A stretch of DNA of 64,000 bases from Desulfobulbus sp. Tol-SR (GCA_000769715.1 JROS01000006.1:33911-97910), one strand, 5' to 3'. Positions 17,544 to 26,969 are shown, counted from the first letter of the stretch. Notes: generated by a model from the letters alone, not told the origin. Translations and numbers: made by a program.

Positions 17544-18733
17544 CGTTTCTCGGGGATGGCGCAGCCGATTGCCGCTGCCTGGCTGAGGAAGAAATCGTCG
17601 GTCATGCCGGCGATGTAGTCGCGGACCATGGCCGCCGGCGGCTGGCTGTCGAGGTAGCTGCGGTTCATGTCGGTCATCAGGTCGACCTGGCCGGGCGGAC
17701 GGCGGCCTGATTCCAGCCCATCGAGATAGGTGGTGAAGAGGGCGGCGTAGCATTCACCGATGAGCGGCAGATCCTTCCGCGTCTGCGGCGCCAGGTAGAT
17801 CCGCTCGTAATTGAAGGCCTTGAGCTCATGCAGGGCGTGGGCGATCTCGGCGCTGAAGCCGACGGCGGGGGTGATGTCCGTGGCCGTGTCACCGGCGGCC
17901 GGCACGGTGCTGGCGGTGATCAGGTCGGTGGTGAGGGTGTAGACGATGGTGCCGTTGGAGTCGCCGAGACTTCTTCGGCAGGACTCGGGGATGTCGTTTC
18001 GCCGAATCAGACCGAGGATGATGGCGTCTTCGATGTCCCGGCCGATATAGGCGATGGTGTCGGCCAGGCGGACGACGCAGCCCTCGAGCGTGGCCGGCAC
18101 CAGTTTCAGCCCGGGCTCCTCTTCCTTGGCCTGCAGGCGCCGGTCGAATTCGGCAAAGGAGGCAAGCGGCGTCGGGCTCAGGCGGCCGCTGTCGATCTCG
18201 CCGTCGTGGCTGAGGATGCCGTCCAGGGTCTGGAGGCTCAGATTCCACCCCCGGCCCTTGCGTTCCAGACGGTCGAGGAAACGGACCGACTGGATATTGT
18301 GCTGAAAGGGGGGGAGGCCGTGCTCCCGGCAGAGGCGGGAGAGATAGACCTCGCCGCCGTGGCCGAAGGGGGGATGGCCGATATCGTGGCCGAGGGCGAT
18401 GGCCTCGATCAGGTCCTCGTTGAGGCCGAGAAAACGGCCGATGGTGCGGGCGATCCTGGCCACCAACTGCACATGGAGGACCCGGTGGGTGATATGGTCG
18501 TTGGCGACCAGGCAGAAAACCTGGGTCTTGTCGATATAGCGGGTGTAGGCCCGGGAGTGGAGAATGCGGTCGGCGTCGAGGGCGAACTGCTGGCGATAGC
18601 CCGGCCGTTCATCGTCCCTGCGTCTGACTGCCTGCCGGCTCGGGGCCGCGGCCGGTGACAGCCGGCGCTCCTCGTCGGAATCGAGGGCGTGCAGGCGGGA
18701 AAAAAGGGCGGTGGGATTGCTGTTGTCTGGCAT
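17540..18733 (-). CDS. dgt: Deoxyguanosinetriphosphate triphosphohydrolase-like HD protein
   Basis: A 397-residue dNTP triphosphohydrolase. The HD metal site reads ALGHDIGHPPFGHGGE, and other family parts are DADRILHSRAYTRYIDKTQVF, HVQLVARIARTIGRFLGLN, a lower HD helix with VVRLADTIAYIGRDIEDA, and a C-terminal ELKAFNYERIYL. Such enzymes release triphosphate from dNTPs and help control nucleotide pools; whether this one prefers dGTP is not evident, so the symbol is by family. The ATG at 18733 (MPDNSNPT) is preferred over an in-frame start 30 codons upstream. Its end overlaps the start of the ClC gene. Confidence 0.93.
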   Translation of the reverse strand: MPDNSNPTALFSRLHALDSDEERRLSPAAAPSRQAVRRRDDERPGYRQQFALDADRILHSRAYTRYIDKTQVFCLVANDHITHRVLHVQLVARIARTIGRFLGLNEDLIEAIALGHDIGHPPFGHGGEVYLSRLCREHGLPPFQHNIQSVRFLDRLERKGRGWNLSLQTLDGILSHDGEIDSGRLSPTPLASFAEFDRRLQAKEEEPGLKLVPATLEGCVVRLADTIAYIGRDIEDAIILGLIRRNDIPESCRRSLGDSNGTIVYTLTTDLITASTVPAAGDTATDITPAVGFSAEIAHALHELKAFNYERIYLAPQTRKDLPLIGECYAALFTTYLDGLESGRRPPGQVDLMTDMNRSYLDSQPPAAMVRDYIAGMTDDFFLSQAAAIGCAIPEKR

Positions 18734-18890
18734 GCGGCTGGTCAGGTCAAAGGAAAAATGACGCGGGCTTCCGGAAAGGCTCGATAGTATACCTGGATTG
18801 GCGGAAAATGCACGCTGTTCCAACCGGTTCCGATGCGCCGAGGGCGATCGCCGGTTGGCGATGGCGAGACCGGGAGCCGGTCCCTGTGGC

Positions 18891-19409
18891 TCAGATCTTT
18901 ACGTCGTCATGGCCTTTGGCCTGCTCGAGGCAGCCGGAAAGGCACTCCTCGCAACTGATACGCGTCCGGCCCTCGGCGCAGAAGCTGGCGAATCCCTTGA
19001 TCAGATCCTCGCCGCCGCGCGGGCAGCACTGCATGAACTGGGTAAAGCTGATCATCCGGGCGATAACCTCGGGCGGCGCGGCGTGTTCGATCCGGCAGGC
19101 AGCTTCTTCGGCGGTCGGGCGGTCGATGGCCAGGACCTCGATGAAGAACTGCTTCAGGGTGTTGTGGCGGAAGATGACATCCTTGGCGACCTTCCGCCCT
19201 TTGGTTGTCATCGTGATCGCCTCGTAAGGGGCGTAGTTGATCAGGCCTTTGCGGGCCAGAGCCCTGAGGGCCTCGGTGACCGAGGCCCGGCTGACATCGA
19301 GCCGGCTGGCGATCTCCTTGCTTCTGGCCACATGCTTTTCGTTGACTATATGAAGGATGGCCTCGATATAGTCTTCCAGGCTGGCGCTGAGATCTTTTTT
19401 CTTTTTCAT
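18891..19409 (-). CDS. DtxR/MntR-family metal-dependent transcriptional regulator
   Basis: A 172-residue winged-helix repressor. The N-terminal LSASLEDYIEAILHIV carries Asp and Glu ligands of the MntR type; the recognition helix is in IASRLDVSRASVTEALRALARKGLI; the dimerisation half has HNTLKQFFIEVL and EEAACRIEHA with further ligands. There is no SH3-like third domain. The last 45 residues hold six cysteines (a CC pair, a single C, then CEEC and C), not needed for the MntR fold and possibly a metal or redox site. The ATG at 19409 starts MKKKKDLS. It is divergent from recN; I see no clear operator, and the transporter it controls is not in the window. Confidence 0.9.
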   Translation of the reverse strand: MKKKKDLSASLEDYIEAILHIVNEKHVARSKEIASRLDVSRASVTEALRALARKGLINYAPYEAITMTTKGRKVAKDVIFRHNTLKQFFIEVLAIDRPTAEEAACRIEHAAPPEVIARMISFTQFMQCCPRGGEDLIKGFASFCAEGRTRISCEECLSGCLEQAKGHDDVKI

Positions 19410-19572
19410 GCGAGTCGATTTCGGGGCGCGGAGGATCGGGCAGTGATCTGAAATCGGCGGGAAAACCGGTTGCCAAGTCTCCAAAGCCCTGTTATACGAC
19501 CGTAACCTACTGTCCTTTTGCCATATCGTCAAGCGGCGATGAACATGAAGCACGTGTACCGGCAGAAAACCG

Positions 19573-21261
19573 ATGTTAAGTGAATTGCGAATTGAAAACC
19601 TGGCGTTGATCGAGTCCCTCCATCTCGACTTCGAGCAGGGGGATGGAACCGGACTGATCGTCATGACCGGGGAGACCGGAGCCGGCAAATCGATCATGAT
19701 GCGGGCCCTCGGGCTGCTGGCGGGCGGCAGGGTCTCCGCCGACTGGATCCGGTCCGGCATGGATTCCTGCACCGTCGAGGCGGTCTTCGTTCTGAAGCCG
19801 GAGAACAGCCGGCTTCGCCGGCTGCTGACGGAGAGTGGTCTCGGCGATGATGATACGGTCATCATCCGCCGCATGATCACCGCCGCCGGCCGGAGCAAGC
19901 TCCATATCAACGGTTCGCCGGTGACGACCCGGCAGGCGGCGGACCTGACGGCGGACCTGCTCAGCATCGCCAGTCAGCACGACCACCAGCAGCTGCTGCA
20001 ACCGCAGCTGCACCTCGATTTTCTCGATACTTTGGGCGACCTGTGGCCGCAGCGGGAGGAATACGCCGCAGTCTTCGGGCGCTGGCAGCGATGCCGTGCC
20101 GAACTCGAACAGCTGCGGCGTCAGGAGCAGGACAAGGAACGGCGGAAGGATTTTCTCAAATATCAAGTGGATGAGATCATGGGAGCGGCTCCGGTCGAGG
20201 GTGAGGACGAGCAGCTTGCCGCCGAGAAAAAACGGCTGAAGAGCGCCGACGCCTTGATCCGGTTGAGCCAGGAAAGCTATGCGCTGCTGACGACGACCCT
20301 CATCGACGGTCTGGCCCAGATCCGCCGCAACATGGAACAGGTGGTGGCCCTCGATCCGCAGGCGGCGAAACTGGCCGAGGACCTGAGCGGCTACAGTTTC
20401 CTCGCCGAAGACTATGCCCTCGAACTCCGCCATTACCGCGATTCGCTCGAGAGCGACCCGTTCCGTCTGGAGCGGGTCGGCGAGCGCCTCGATGTGCTGC
20501 AGGGCCTGAAACGCAAGTACGGCGAGACTCTGGCCGAGGTTCTGCGGTTCGCCGCGGCGGCCGGGCAGGAGTTGGAACAGCTGGAAGGAATGGAGGCGCG
20601 GGGCCGGGAACTGGAGCAACAGACCGCGGCCCTGGAGGTCGAGGCCTGCGCCCTGGCCGCCCGGCTCAGCGCCCGGCGGCGGGAGGTGGCGGTCGAGATG
20701 GAGCGGGCGATGACGGCCGAGCTGGCCTCGCTGGCCTTCCGGCAGGCCGGTTTCATTGTCAACTGGCAGGTGATCGAACCGGTCCCGGCCAACCTGCGGG
20801 CCAGCGGCTGGGACCGGATCGAGTTCTTCTTCGCCGCCAATCCCGGCGAGCCGGCCCGACCCCTGGCCCGGGTGGCCTCCGGCGGGGAACTGTCGCGCCT
20901 GATGCTGGCGCTCAAGTGCCTGTTCGCCCGCCGCGACATGGTCGATACCGTCATCTTCGACGAGGTCGACGCCGGGATCGGCGGCGAAGCGGCCGAGGCG
21001 GTGGCGCGCAAGATTCGCGAACTCGCCAGCCATCACCAGGTGTTCTGCATCACCCACCTGCCGCAGATCGCCGCCCGCGGCCACCTCCACTTCCAGGTGG
21101 CCAAGGAGGTGGTGGACGGCCGGACCCTGTCGAAGGTCCTGCCGCTCACCCGGCCGCAGCGGGTCCGGGAATTGGCGCGGATGCTGGCCGGGGAATCGGT
21201 CTCCGGCCATACCGAGGCCTGGGCCGAGGAATTGCTGGCCAAGGGCGAGGCGGCGGCATGA
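19573..21261 (+). CDS. recN: DNA repair protein RecN
   Basis: A 562-residue SMC-like ATPase that acts early in double-strand-break repair. Walker A is GETGAGKS near residue 36; a coiled coil fills about 155-365; the signature motif is VASGGELSRLMLAL and Walker B is TVIFDEVDAGIGG, followed by FCITHLPQIAARG. Length and domain order are normal for RecN. The ATG begins MLSELRIENLALIE, the usual N-terminus. It shares four bases with the next gene (ATGA). The upstream 160 bases are shared with the divergent DtxR-type gene. No LexA box is evident there to my reading. Confidence 0.97.
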   Translation: MLSELRIENLALIESLHLDFEQGDGTGLIVMTGETGAGKSIMMRALGLLAGGRVSADWIRSGMDSCTVEAVFVLKPENSRLRRLLTESGLGDDDTVIIRRMITAAGRSKLHINGSPVTTRQAADLTADLLSIASQHDHQQLLQPQLHLDFLDTLGDLWPQREEYAAVFGRWQRCRAELEQLRRQEQDKERRKDFLKYQVDEIMGAAPVEGEDEQLAAEKKRLKSADALIRLSQESYALLTTTLIDGLAQIRRNMEQVVALDPQAAKLAEDLSGYSFLAEDYALELRHYRDSLESDPFRLERVGERLDVLQGLKRKYGETLAEVLRFAAAAGQELEQLEGMEARGRELEQQTAALEVEACALAARLSARRREVAVEMERAMTAELASLAFRQAGFIVNWQVIEPVPANLRASGWDRIEFFFAANPGEPARPLARVASGGELSRLMLALKCLFARRDMVDTVIFDEVDAGIGGEAAEAVARKIRELASHHQVFCITHLPQIAARGHLHFQVAKEVVDGRTLSKVLPLTRPQRVRELARMLAGESVSGHTEAWAEELLAKGEAAA

Positions 21262-22298
21262 CGCGGGCCCTGGCCCTGTTTTCCGGCGGTCTCGATTCGA
21301 TCCTGGCGGCCCGGGTGGTGGCCGCCCAGGGGATCGAGGTGCTGGCGGTCAAGTTCGTCACCCCCTTTTTCCACTATGACCTTCTTGCCGATGTGGCCGG
21401 CTACCGCCGGGAGATCCGGGACAAATACGGCATCGAGGTGGTGGTCGAGGATATCAGTGAGGGCTACCTGGAACTGCTGCGCCACCCGCGGCACGGTTTC
21501 GGCAGGCACTTCAATCCCTGCATCGACTGCAAGATCATGATGCTGCGGCGGGCCAAAGAGATGATGGCGGCGGTCGGGGCCTCGTTCCTGGTGACCGGCG
21601 AGGTCCTCGGGCAGCGGCCGATGTCGCAGCGGCGCGACACCCTCAACGTCATCGGCCGGGACTCGGGCAGCCGCTCCATCCTGCTGCGGCCGCTATCCGC
21701 CAGACTCATGCCGGAGACCCTGGCGGAACAGCAGGGGCTGGTCGACCGCTCCCGCCTGCTCGATTTCAGCGGCCGCGGCCGATCGCGCCAGATCGCCCTG
21801 GCCGAGGAGTTCGGGATCGGCGATTTTCCCTCCCCGGCCGGGGGCTGCATCCTCGCCGATCCGATCCTCAGCCGCCGGATCGAGCGGCTCTACGGCGGTC
21901 AGCTGGCGCTGCCGATCGCCGACCTCACCGTCGCCGATGTCCGCCTGCTGCTGGTCGGCCGTCAGTTCGTCCTGCCCGGCGGCGGCTGGCTGGTGGTCGG
22001 CCGGGTCAAGGCCGAGAATGACCGCCTGCTGGCGCTGGCCGCCGCCGACGATGCGGTGCTGCGGATGAATGACCGGCCGGGCCCGATCGCAGTCGTTCGC
22101 CGGGCCGCCCGCTGTTACCCCGAGCCGGCCGTCATGGCCGCCGACCTCGACCTCGCCGCCGCCCTGGTCGCCCGCTATGCCCGCAAGATCGACGGCAGGC
22201 CCCGGGCCGGCGAGATCGTCATCACCCTGTCCGGCAGCGCGCGGCATGTTGCCGCCGCGCCGCTCGCCGACGAAGACTTTGCCGGCTGGATGCTCTGA
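21258..22298 (+). CDS. PP-loop ATPase, putative tRNA thiolation protein with an NFACT-like C-terminal domain
   Basis: A 346-residue protein. The N-terminal half is an adenine-nucleotide alpha hydrolase of the ThiI/MnmA type: the PP-loop is SGGLDS (residues 9-14), a cysteine pair is in NPCIDCK, and EVLGQRPMSQRRD and FPSPAGGCILADP follow. The C-terminal third (LVVGRVKAENDRLLALA and the following ARC...GEIVITLSGSARHV pattern) resembles the RNA-binding domain of NFACT proteins. This architecture is often annotated as a thiouridylase-like protein in Desulfobacterota and relatives; substrate and position on tRNA are unknown. The ATG overlaps the recN stop. It is convergent with dus, with a 7-base gap. 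Confidence 0.82.
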   Translation: MTRALALFSGGLDSILAARVVAAQGIEVLAVKFVTPFFHYDLLADVAGYRREIRDKYGIEVVVEDISEGYLELLRHPRHGFGRHFNPCIDCKIMMLRRAKEMMAAVGASFLVTGEVLGQRPMSQRRDTLNVIGRDSGSRSILLRPLSARLMPETLAEQQGLVDRSRLLDFSGRGRSRQIALAEEFGIGDFPSPAGGCILADPILSRRIERLYGGQLALPIADLTVADVRLLLVGRQFVLPGGGWLVVGRVKAENDRLLALAAADDAVLRMNDRPGPIAVVRRAARCYPEPAVMAADLDLAAALVARYARKIDGRPRAGEIVITLSGSARHVAAAPLADEDFAGWML

Positions 22299-22305
22299 GG
22301 ACGGT

Positions 22306-23298
22306 TCAGCCCCTCGCCGATTCCCGTCCTTCCCACAGCTGCTCGACGACCTGCCGGTACTGGTCTTCGCTCATCGCCTTGGTGATCTTCTTCAACAGCT
22401 TCTCCCGCCCTGGAAAGGAGGCGATGAGGTAGGCCCACAGCTGCTTCATCCGTCCCAGCAGGTGGCTCGGCCCGGCCAGCCGCTCGCGGTAGGCGGCGTA
22501 CAGCTCATCGTGAAAGATCCGGATTCGGCGGGTCCTTTCCGCCTGTCCGGGCCTGGCCATGCCCTTGAGCGCCGCCGGCAGGAAGGGGTCGGCGAGGGCG
22601 CCGCGACCGATCATCCAGCGGTCGATCTGCGGGAACCGTTGCTGCAGGGCGACAAAGCCGGCGACATCGACGATGTCGCCGTTGTAGGCGAGGCGGTGCC
22701 GGGTCAGGGGCAGGCAGGCGGCAAAGCCGTCGAGATCGGGCCGGCCCTCGTACAGCTGGCTGCCCAGGCGGGCGTGGATGATGATCTCGGTCAACGGGTA
22801 GGCGTCGAGCCGGGGCAGCAGGGCCGGCAGCTCGCCTTTGTCGTGCAGGCCCAGCCGGGTCTTGATCGACAGGCCGAGCCGCAGCCGGGGAACGACCGCG
22901 TCGAGCAGGGCGAGGACCAGCTCGGGATGGGGCAGCAGGCCGGATCCCCGCTGCTTGCGGACGATCATCGGCGCCGGGCAGCCGAGGTTCCAGTTGATCT
23001 CGTGATAGCCGAGGTCGGCGATCCGGTCGGCCACGGCCAGGAAATTGGCGGCATCGTTGTGCAGCAGCTGCGGGATCAGCGGCAGGCCGCCGTTCAGTTC
23101 GGGGAGGATGTCGCGCAGCAGCTTGTCCGGGAAACGGGCCTGTCCCTGGGGCTTGACGAAGGGGGCCATCGCCGCGTCGAAGCCGGGGAAGTGGCGGGCG
23201 AAAATATTGCGGAACAGGACTTCGGTCACTCCCTGCAGCGGGGCGAGGGTGAGGAAGGGCGGTGGTCCGGCGGGGGTGGGGCTCTGGTTCGCTGTCAT
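22306..23298 (-). CDS. tRNA-dihydrouridine synthase (DusC-like)
   Basis: A 330-residue FMN-dependent enzyme that reduces uridine in the tRNA D loop or nearby. Visible parts: the N-terminal LAPLQGVTEVLFRNI, FMN-site region NWNLGCPAPMIVRKQRGSGLL with the catalytic Cys, SIKTRLGL, IIHARLGSQLY, YNGDI and the flavin-phosphate MIGRGALADPF. The size and the C-terminal helical domain (LYAAYRERL, GRMKQLWAYL) fit DusC rather than DusA/B, but the exact target uridine is inference. The ATG at 23298 (MTANQSPT) is used; the frame stays open 22 codons further, almost to the divergent cca gene. Confidence 0.93.
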   Translation of the reverse strand: MTANQSPTPAGPPPFLTLAPLQGVTEVLFRNIFARHFPGFDAAMAPFVKPQGQARFPDKLLRDILPELNGGLPLIPQLLHNDAANFLAVADRIADLGYHEINWNLGCPAPMIVRKQRGSGLLPHPELVLALLDAVVPRLRLGLSIKTRLGLHDKGELPALLPRLDAYPLTEIIIHARLGSQLYEGRPDLDGFAACLPLTRHRLAYNGDIVDVAGFVALQQRFPQIDRWMIGRGALADPFLPAALKGMARPGQAERTRRIRIFHDELYAAYRERLAGPSHLLGRMKQLWAYLIASFPGREKLLKKITKAMSEDQYRQVVEQLWEGRESARG

Positions 23299-23406
23299 AG
23301 TCCGGGGGAATTCGGTCGGCCGGGAGCTGTCCATCGCTTCCCGGGTGTGGTACACTGGCCACATGGTGGTGTTGAAACGAATGAGGCGGGAGTATAGTCA
23401 ACAACG

Positions 23407-24909
23407 ATGAAAAATGAAAGGACGGTCCAACGGCAGCGGCTGGCGGGCCTGCTCGAACCATGGCCGTCGGAGATCGGCGCAGCCCTGCGGCGGCTTGGCG
23501 CCGGTTACGGCGAGCTCTTCATTTCCGGCGGCACCGTTCGCGACTGCCTGCTGGGCCTTACCGCCGGTGATCTCGATCTGACGGTGGCCCGGGATGCCGC
23601 CGGCTGCTGCCGGGCGCTGATCGCGCTGCTGGGCGGTGGGGCTTATGTCGACCTCGGCCGGACCGGCGAGGATGTCGCCCGGGTCGTCTGGCGGGGACTG
23701 ACCGTGGATTTCGCCGGTTTTCGCGGGCGGGCCCGAACAATTGAAGAGGATCTGTGCCGCCGGGACTATACCGTCAACGCCATGGCGGTGCCGCTGGACG
23801 GACTCGGCGACGGCCGGGAGGCGGTGCTGGTCGACCCGCTGCGCGGCTGCGACGATCTGCGGCAGGGCATCCTCCGGGGCTGCCCCGGGGCCTATGACGA
23901 CGACCCGCTGCGGATGCTGCGCGGCTTCCGCTTCATGGCGACCCTGGACTTCGCCCTCGATCCGGCCAGTCTGGCCGAGATCGGCCGCTGTGCCGGTCTG
24001 ATCGCCAGGCCGGCGGTGGAGCGGATCAATTATGAACTCGGGCTGATCATGGATTCGCCGCGGGCCTGTCCGACCTTCCGGGCCATGGCTGCGGCCGGGC
24101 TGCTGCGGCACATCGTTCCTGAACTCTATGCCGGGGTGGGGGTGGAGCAGCCGGAATTCCATCATCTCGATGTCTTTCATCACTGTTTTGCCGCCTTCGA
24201 GGCCATGGAGGCGATCATCGCCCGACCGGGGCGGTACTATCCGCCGGCGGCGGGACGGCTGGAGGCCTATCTCGCCGCCGGGCCGGTGCGGCGCTGCCTG
24301 AAGTGGGCGGCGTGGTGCCACGATATCGGCAAGCCCGCCGCCAGGGCGGCCGCATCCGAGGGTGATCGCATCACCTTCTATAATCATGACGAGATCGGCC
24401 GCCGCATCTTTCACCTCTTTGCAGAGCGGTTGAAATGGGGTAAGGAGGAGCGGGAGCGGACCGGGCAGCTGATCGCCATGCACATGCACCCCTTCCACCT
24501 GTGCAACGTCCGCCGCCGCGAGCCGCTCAGCAAACGGGCGGTGCTGAAACTGAGCCAGCGGGCCGGGGCCGACCTCGACGGCCTCTTCCTGCTGGCGATG
24601 GCCGACAGCCTGGCCAGCCGCGGCGACAAGAAGCCGCCGCGGATGGAGGCGGAACTGGTCGAGCTGTTCGGCCAGGTGCTGCGGATCATCGAAGAGGATA
24701 TCCGGCCGGTGGCGGCCGGACCGCCGCTGCTCACCGGCGATGACCTGATTACCGAACTCGGCCTGACGCCTGGCCCCCTGTTCCGCACCATCCTGCGGGA
24801 GCTCGAGGCCCTGCGGGTCGAGGGCCGGATCACCGCCAGGAACGAGGCGCTCGCGTGGGTTGCGGCCTTTGTCGCCAACGGTGGCGGCGATGGCGCCGAA
24901 CAGCCGTGA
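23407..24909 (+). CDS. cca: CCA tRNA nucleotidyltransferase with HD domain
   Basis: A 500-residue class II nucleotidyltransferase. The catalytic region shows the glycine motif FISGGTVRDCLLG, the metal-binding pair in GDLDLTV, RRDYTVNAMAVPLDG and DDPLRMLRGFRF. The second half carries an HD domain (HHLDVFHH, WCHDIGKPAA, FYNHDEIGRRI) of the kind that gives phosphatase/phosphodiesterase activity in bacterial CCA enzymes. It either adds CCA to tRNA or, in species with split enzymes, only CC, A or poly(A); the sequence alone does not decide this. Because the nearby tRNA-Arg already encodes CCA, its job there would be repair. The ATG follows a short GAAA-rich leader. Confidence 0.9.
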   Translation: MKNERTVQRQRLAGLLEPWPSEIGAALRRLGAGYGELFISGGTVRDCLLGLTAGDLDLTVARDAAGCCRALIALLGGGAYVDLGRTGEDVARVVWRGLTVDFAGFRGRARTIEEDLCRRDYTVNAMAVPLDGLGDGREAVLVDPLRGCDDLRQGILRGCPGAYDDDPLRMLRGFRFMATLDFALDPASLAEIGRCAGLIARPAVERINYELGLIMDSPRACPTFRAMAAAGLLRHIVPELYAGVGVEQPEFHHLDVFHHCFAAFEAMEAIIARPGRYYPPAAGRLEAYLAAGPVRRCLKWAAWCHDIGKPAARAAASEGDRITFYNHDEIGRRIFHLFAERLKWGKEERERTGQLIAMHMHPFHLCNVRRREPLSKRAVLKLSQRAGADLDGLFLLAMADSLASRGDKKPPRMEAELVELFGQVLRIIEEDIRPVAAGPPLLTGDDLITELGLTPGPLFRTILRELEALRVEGRITARNEALAWVAAFVANGGGDGAEQP

Positions 24910-24966
24910 CAACCGCCGGTAACCCGCTGATTTCGTCTTGTCAAAGAAAACCAAATGGACTAAAAC

Positions 24967-25629
24967 GTGCGTAAAGTTCAGGACTACTATTTCAAAAAGG
25001 CCAAAAAGGACCAATATCCGGCCAGATCGGTTTATAAGCTGGAAGAGGTTCAGGCAAAGTACCGGTTCATGCGGCGGGGCGACAGCGTGCTCGATCTCGG
25101 CTGTTTTCCCGGCAGCTGGTCGCTGTTTGCCGCCGAGGTGGTCGGTCCGAAGGGCGTCGTGGTCGGGGTCGACCTGCAGCAGGCGGTCGAGTCTCCCCGG
25201 CCCGGCAGCGCCCCGATCCACTGGCTCTGCCAGGATATCATGGAGCCGGAACTGGTGCCTCTGGTGCGGCGGATCAGGCCGGCCTTCAAGGTGCTGATCT
25301 CCGATCTGGCGCCGAAAACCACGGGCAACCGCTGGGCCGATGCCCAGCATTCGATCGATCTGGTGCGCCGGACCCTGGCCCTGGCGGAGATCCTGCTGCT
25401 CGACCGCGGCCACTACATCTGCAAGGTCTTCCAGGGCGAGGACCTGCCGGCCTTTGTCGACGAGGTCAAGCAGCGTTTTGCGATGGTCAAGGTGCTCAAA
25501 CCGAAGAGTTCGCGGGTCGAGAGCCGCGAGGTCTTTGTCCTGGCGATGGAATACCGGAGGCCGGAGGCGGTTGCCGCCACCGCCATTCCGGACCATGTCG
25601 GCATGGATGGGATGAATGAAAGCGACTGA
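24967..25629 (+). CDS. rlmE: 23S rRNA 2'-O-ribose U2552 methyltransferase (RlmE/RrmJ family)
   Basis: A 220-residue SAM-dependent methyltransferase with a GTG start. The N-terminus KAKKDQYPARSVYKLEEV is typical of RrmJ; the SAM loop is DLGCFPGSWSLFAAEVVG; the catalytic K-D-K-E tetrad falls at Lys in the N-terminal YKLEE segment, Asp in ISDLAPKTTG, Lys in ICKVFQGED and Glu in RVESREVFVLA. The product methylates U2552 in the ribosomal A loop in E. coli. It lies between cca and yebC, with 57 and 45 base gaps, all on one strand. Confidence 0.95.
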   Translation: MRKVQDYYFKKAKKDQYPARSVYKLEEVQAKYRFMRRGDSVLDLGCFPGSWSLFAAEVVGPKGVVVGVDLQQAVESPRPGSAPIHWLCQDIMEPELVPLVRRIRPAFKVLISDLAPKTTGNRWADAQHSIDLVRRTLALAEILLLDRGHYICKVFQGEDLPAFVDEVKQRFAMVKVLKPKSSRVESREVFVLAMEYRRPEAVAATAIPDHVGMDGMNESD

Positions 25630-25674
25630 GGGGCGACCCCGGTCAGAGGATATCGATCAACAGATAGGGAAGGT

Positions 25675-26424
25675 ATGTCAGGTCATTCGAAATGGTCAAC
25701 GATCAAGAGGAAGAAAGGGGCGATTGACGCCAAACGGGGTCAGATCTTCACCCGGCTGATCAAGGAGATCACCGTGGCGGCGCGCAGCGGCGGCGGTGAC
25801 CCCGAGGGTAATTCCCGGCTGCGGGCGGCGATCAACACCGCCAAGACCGAGAATATGCCCAAGGAGAATATCGCCCGGGCGATCAAGAAGGGGACCGGTG
25901 AAATCGCCGGCGAGGTCTACGAGGAGATCCTCTACGAGGGGTATGGTCCCGGCGGCGTCGCCGTCCTGGTCGACTGCATGACCGACAACCGCAACCGCAC
26001 GGTGGCCGATATCCGGCACTATTTCGCCAAGAGCGGCGGCAACCTCGGCGAGTTCGGCTGCGTGTCGTGGATGTTTGAGAAAAAAGGCCTGATCCAGGTC
26101 GACAAATCCCTGATCACCGAAGAAAAGCTGATGGACATGGCGCTCGAGGCGGGGGCCGAGGACGTGGTCGAGGAGGAGACCGAATACCAGGTGCTGACGG
26201 CGCCCGAGGATTTCGATACGGTGCGGACGGCGCTGGAGGAGGCCGGTTTGACCTTCCTCGAGGCCTCGATCACCCGGATACCGAAGAACACGGTCGAGGT
26301 CACCGACGAGAAGAATGCCCGCAGTCTCATGAAACTGCTCGAGAATCTCGAAGATCACGATGACGTCCAGAATGTCAACGCCAACTTCGATATCGATGAC
26401 GAGCTCATGGAGCAGATTTCTTAA
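25675..26424 (+). CDS. yebC: YebC/PmpR-family protein
   Basis: A 249-residue protein of the YebC/PmpR family, starting [18 protein letters not shown]. Other hallmarks are [44 protein letters not shown] and a C-terminal [17 protein letters not shown]. Family members act as DNA-binding regulators in some species, and recent work links them to translation of difficult peptide stretches; which applies here is unknown. The ATG has AGGGAAGG in front. It precedes ruvCAB, a common gene order, with 65 bases to the ruvC start. Confidence 0.97.
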   Translation: MSGHSKWSTIKRKKGAIDAKRGQIFTRLIKEITVAARSGGGDPEGNSRLRAAINTAKTENMPKENIARAIKKGTGEIAGEVYEEILYEGYGPGGVAVLVDCMTDNRNRTVADIRHYFAKSGGNLGEFGCVSWMFEKKGLIQVDKSLITEEKLMDMALEAGAEDVVEEETEYQVLTAPEDFDTVRTALEEAGLTFLEASITRIPKNTVEVTDEKNARSLMKLLENLEDHDDVQNVNANFDIDDELMEQIS

Positions 26425-26489
26425 GGGGCGACGGTGCAGCGCCACTTTCCGGCGGCAGCGGCGCCGTGGCAATGATCGGGCTGCCGGCA

Positions 26490-26969
26490 ATGGAACGGAT
26501 TCTCGGCATTGATCCCGGTTCCCGGATAACCGGCTACGGGGTGATCGAAATCGACCGCGGGCGGCTGCGCTTCATCGCCTGCGGCACGATCGTCACCGAC
26601 CGCAAACATCCCTTCGCCCACCGGCTGAACGAGATCTTCGATGGCGTCAATGAGGTCATTCAAGTGAACCAGCCGGCGGTGGCGGCGGTCGAAGACGTCT
26701 TTCTCGCCGCCAATCCCCGCTCGGCCCTGAAGCTCGGCCATGCCCGCGGCGCGGCGGTGGTGGCGGCGATGCAGAACGGTCTGGCGGTCCATGATTACAG
26801 TCCGCGCCAGGTCAAACAGGCGGTGGCCGGGTATGGCCAGGCCGAGAAAACCCAGGTCCAGCACATGGTCAGGGTCCTCCTCGGTCTGTCGGCCACGCCC
26901 AGCGCCGACGCCGCCGATGCCCTGGCCGTCGCCATCTGCCATGCCAACCAGTACCGGGTGACGAAATGA
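26490..26969 (+). CDS. ruvC: Holliday junction resolvase RuvC
   Basis: A 159-residue endonuclease that cleaves Holliday junctions after RuvAB migration. The catalytic acids lie in ILGIDPGSRITGYG, AAVEDVFLAANPRSALKLG and SADAADALAVAICH. The usual family start is MxRILGIDPG, matching ATG 26490; in-frame GTG 26466 and ATG 26472 would add up to eight residues. No clear ribosome-binding site decides between them. Its stop overlaps the ruvA start by four bases (ATGA). Confidence 0.96.
   Translation: MERILGIDPGSRITGYGVIEIDRGRLRFIACGTIVTDRKHPFAHRLNEIFDGVNEVIQVNQPAVAAVEDVFLAANPRSALKLGHARGAAVVAAMQNGLAVHDYSPRQVKQAVAGYGQAEKTQVQHMVRVLLGLSATPSADAADALAVAICHANQYRVTK

Noticed and set aside
15564..17618. A 684-codon plus-strand frame over the ClC gene and part of the tRNA
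   Set aside because: Antisense to the ClC gene and runs through the tRNA-Arg; the translation is acidic/Gly-rich with no recognisable motif.
19410..19572. DtxR/MntR operator in the recN/dtxR divergent region
   Set aside because: Only a loose GTTA-N8-TAAC repeat is visible; it does not match a known manganese or iron box.
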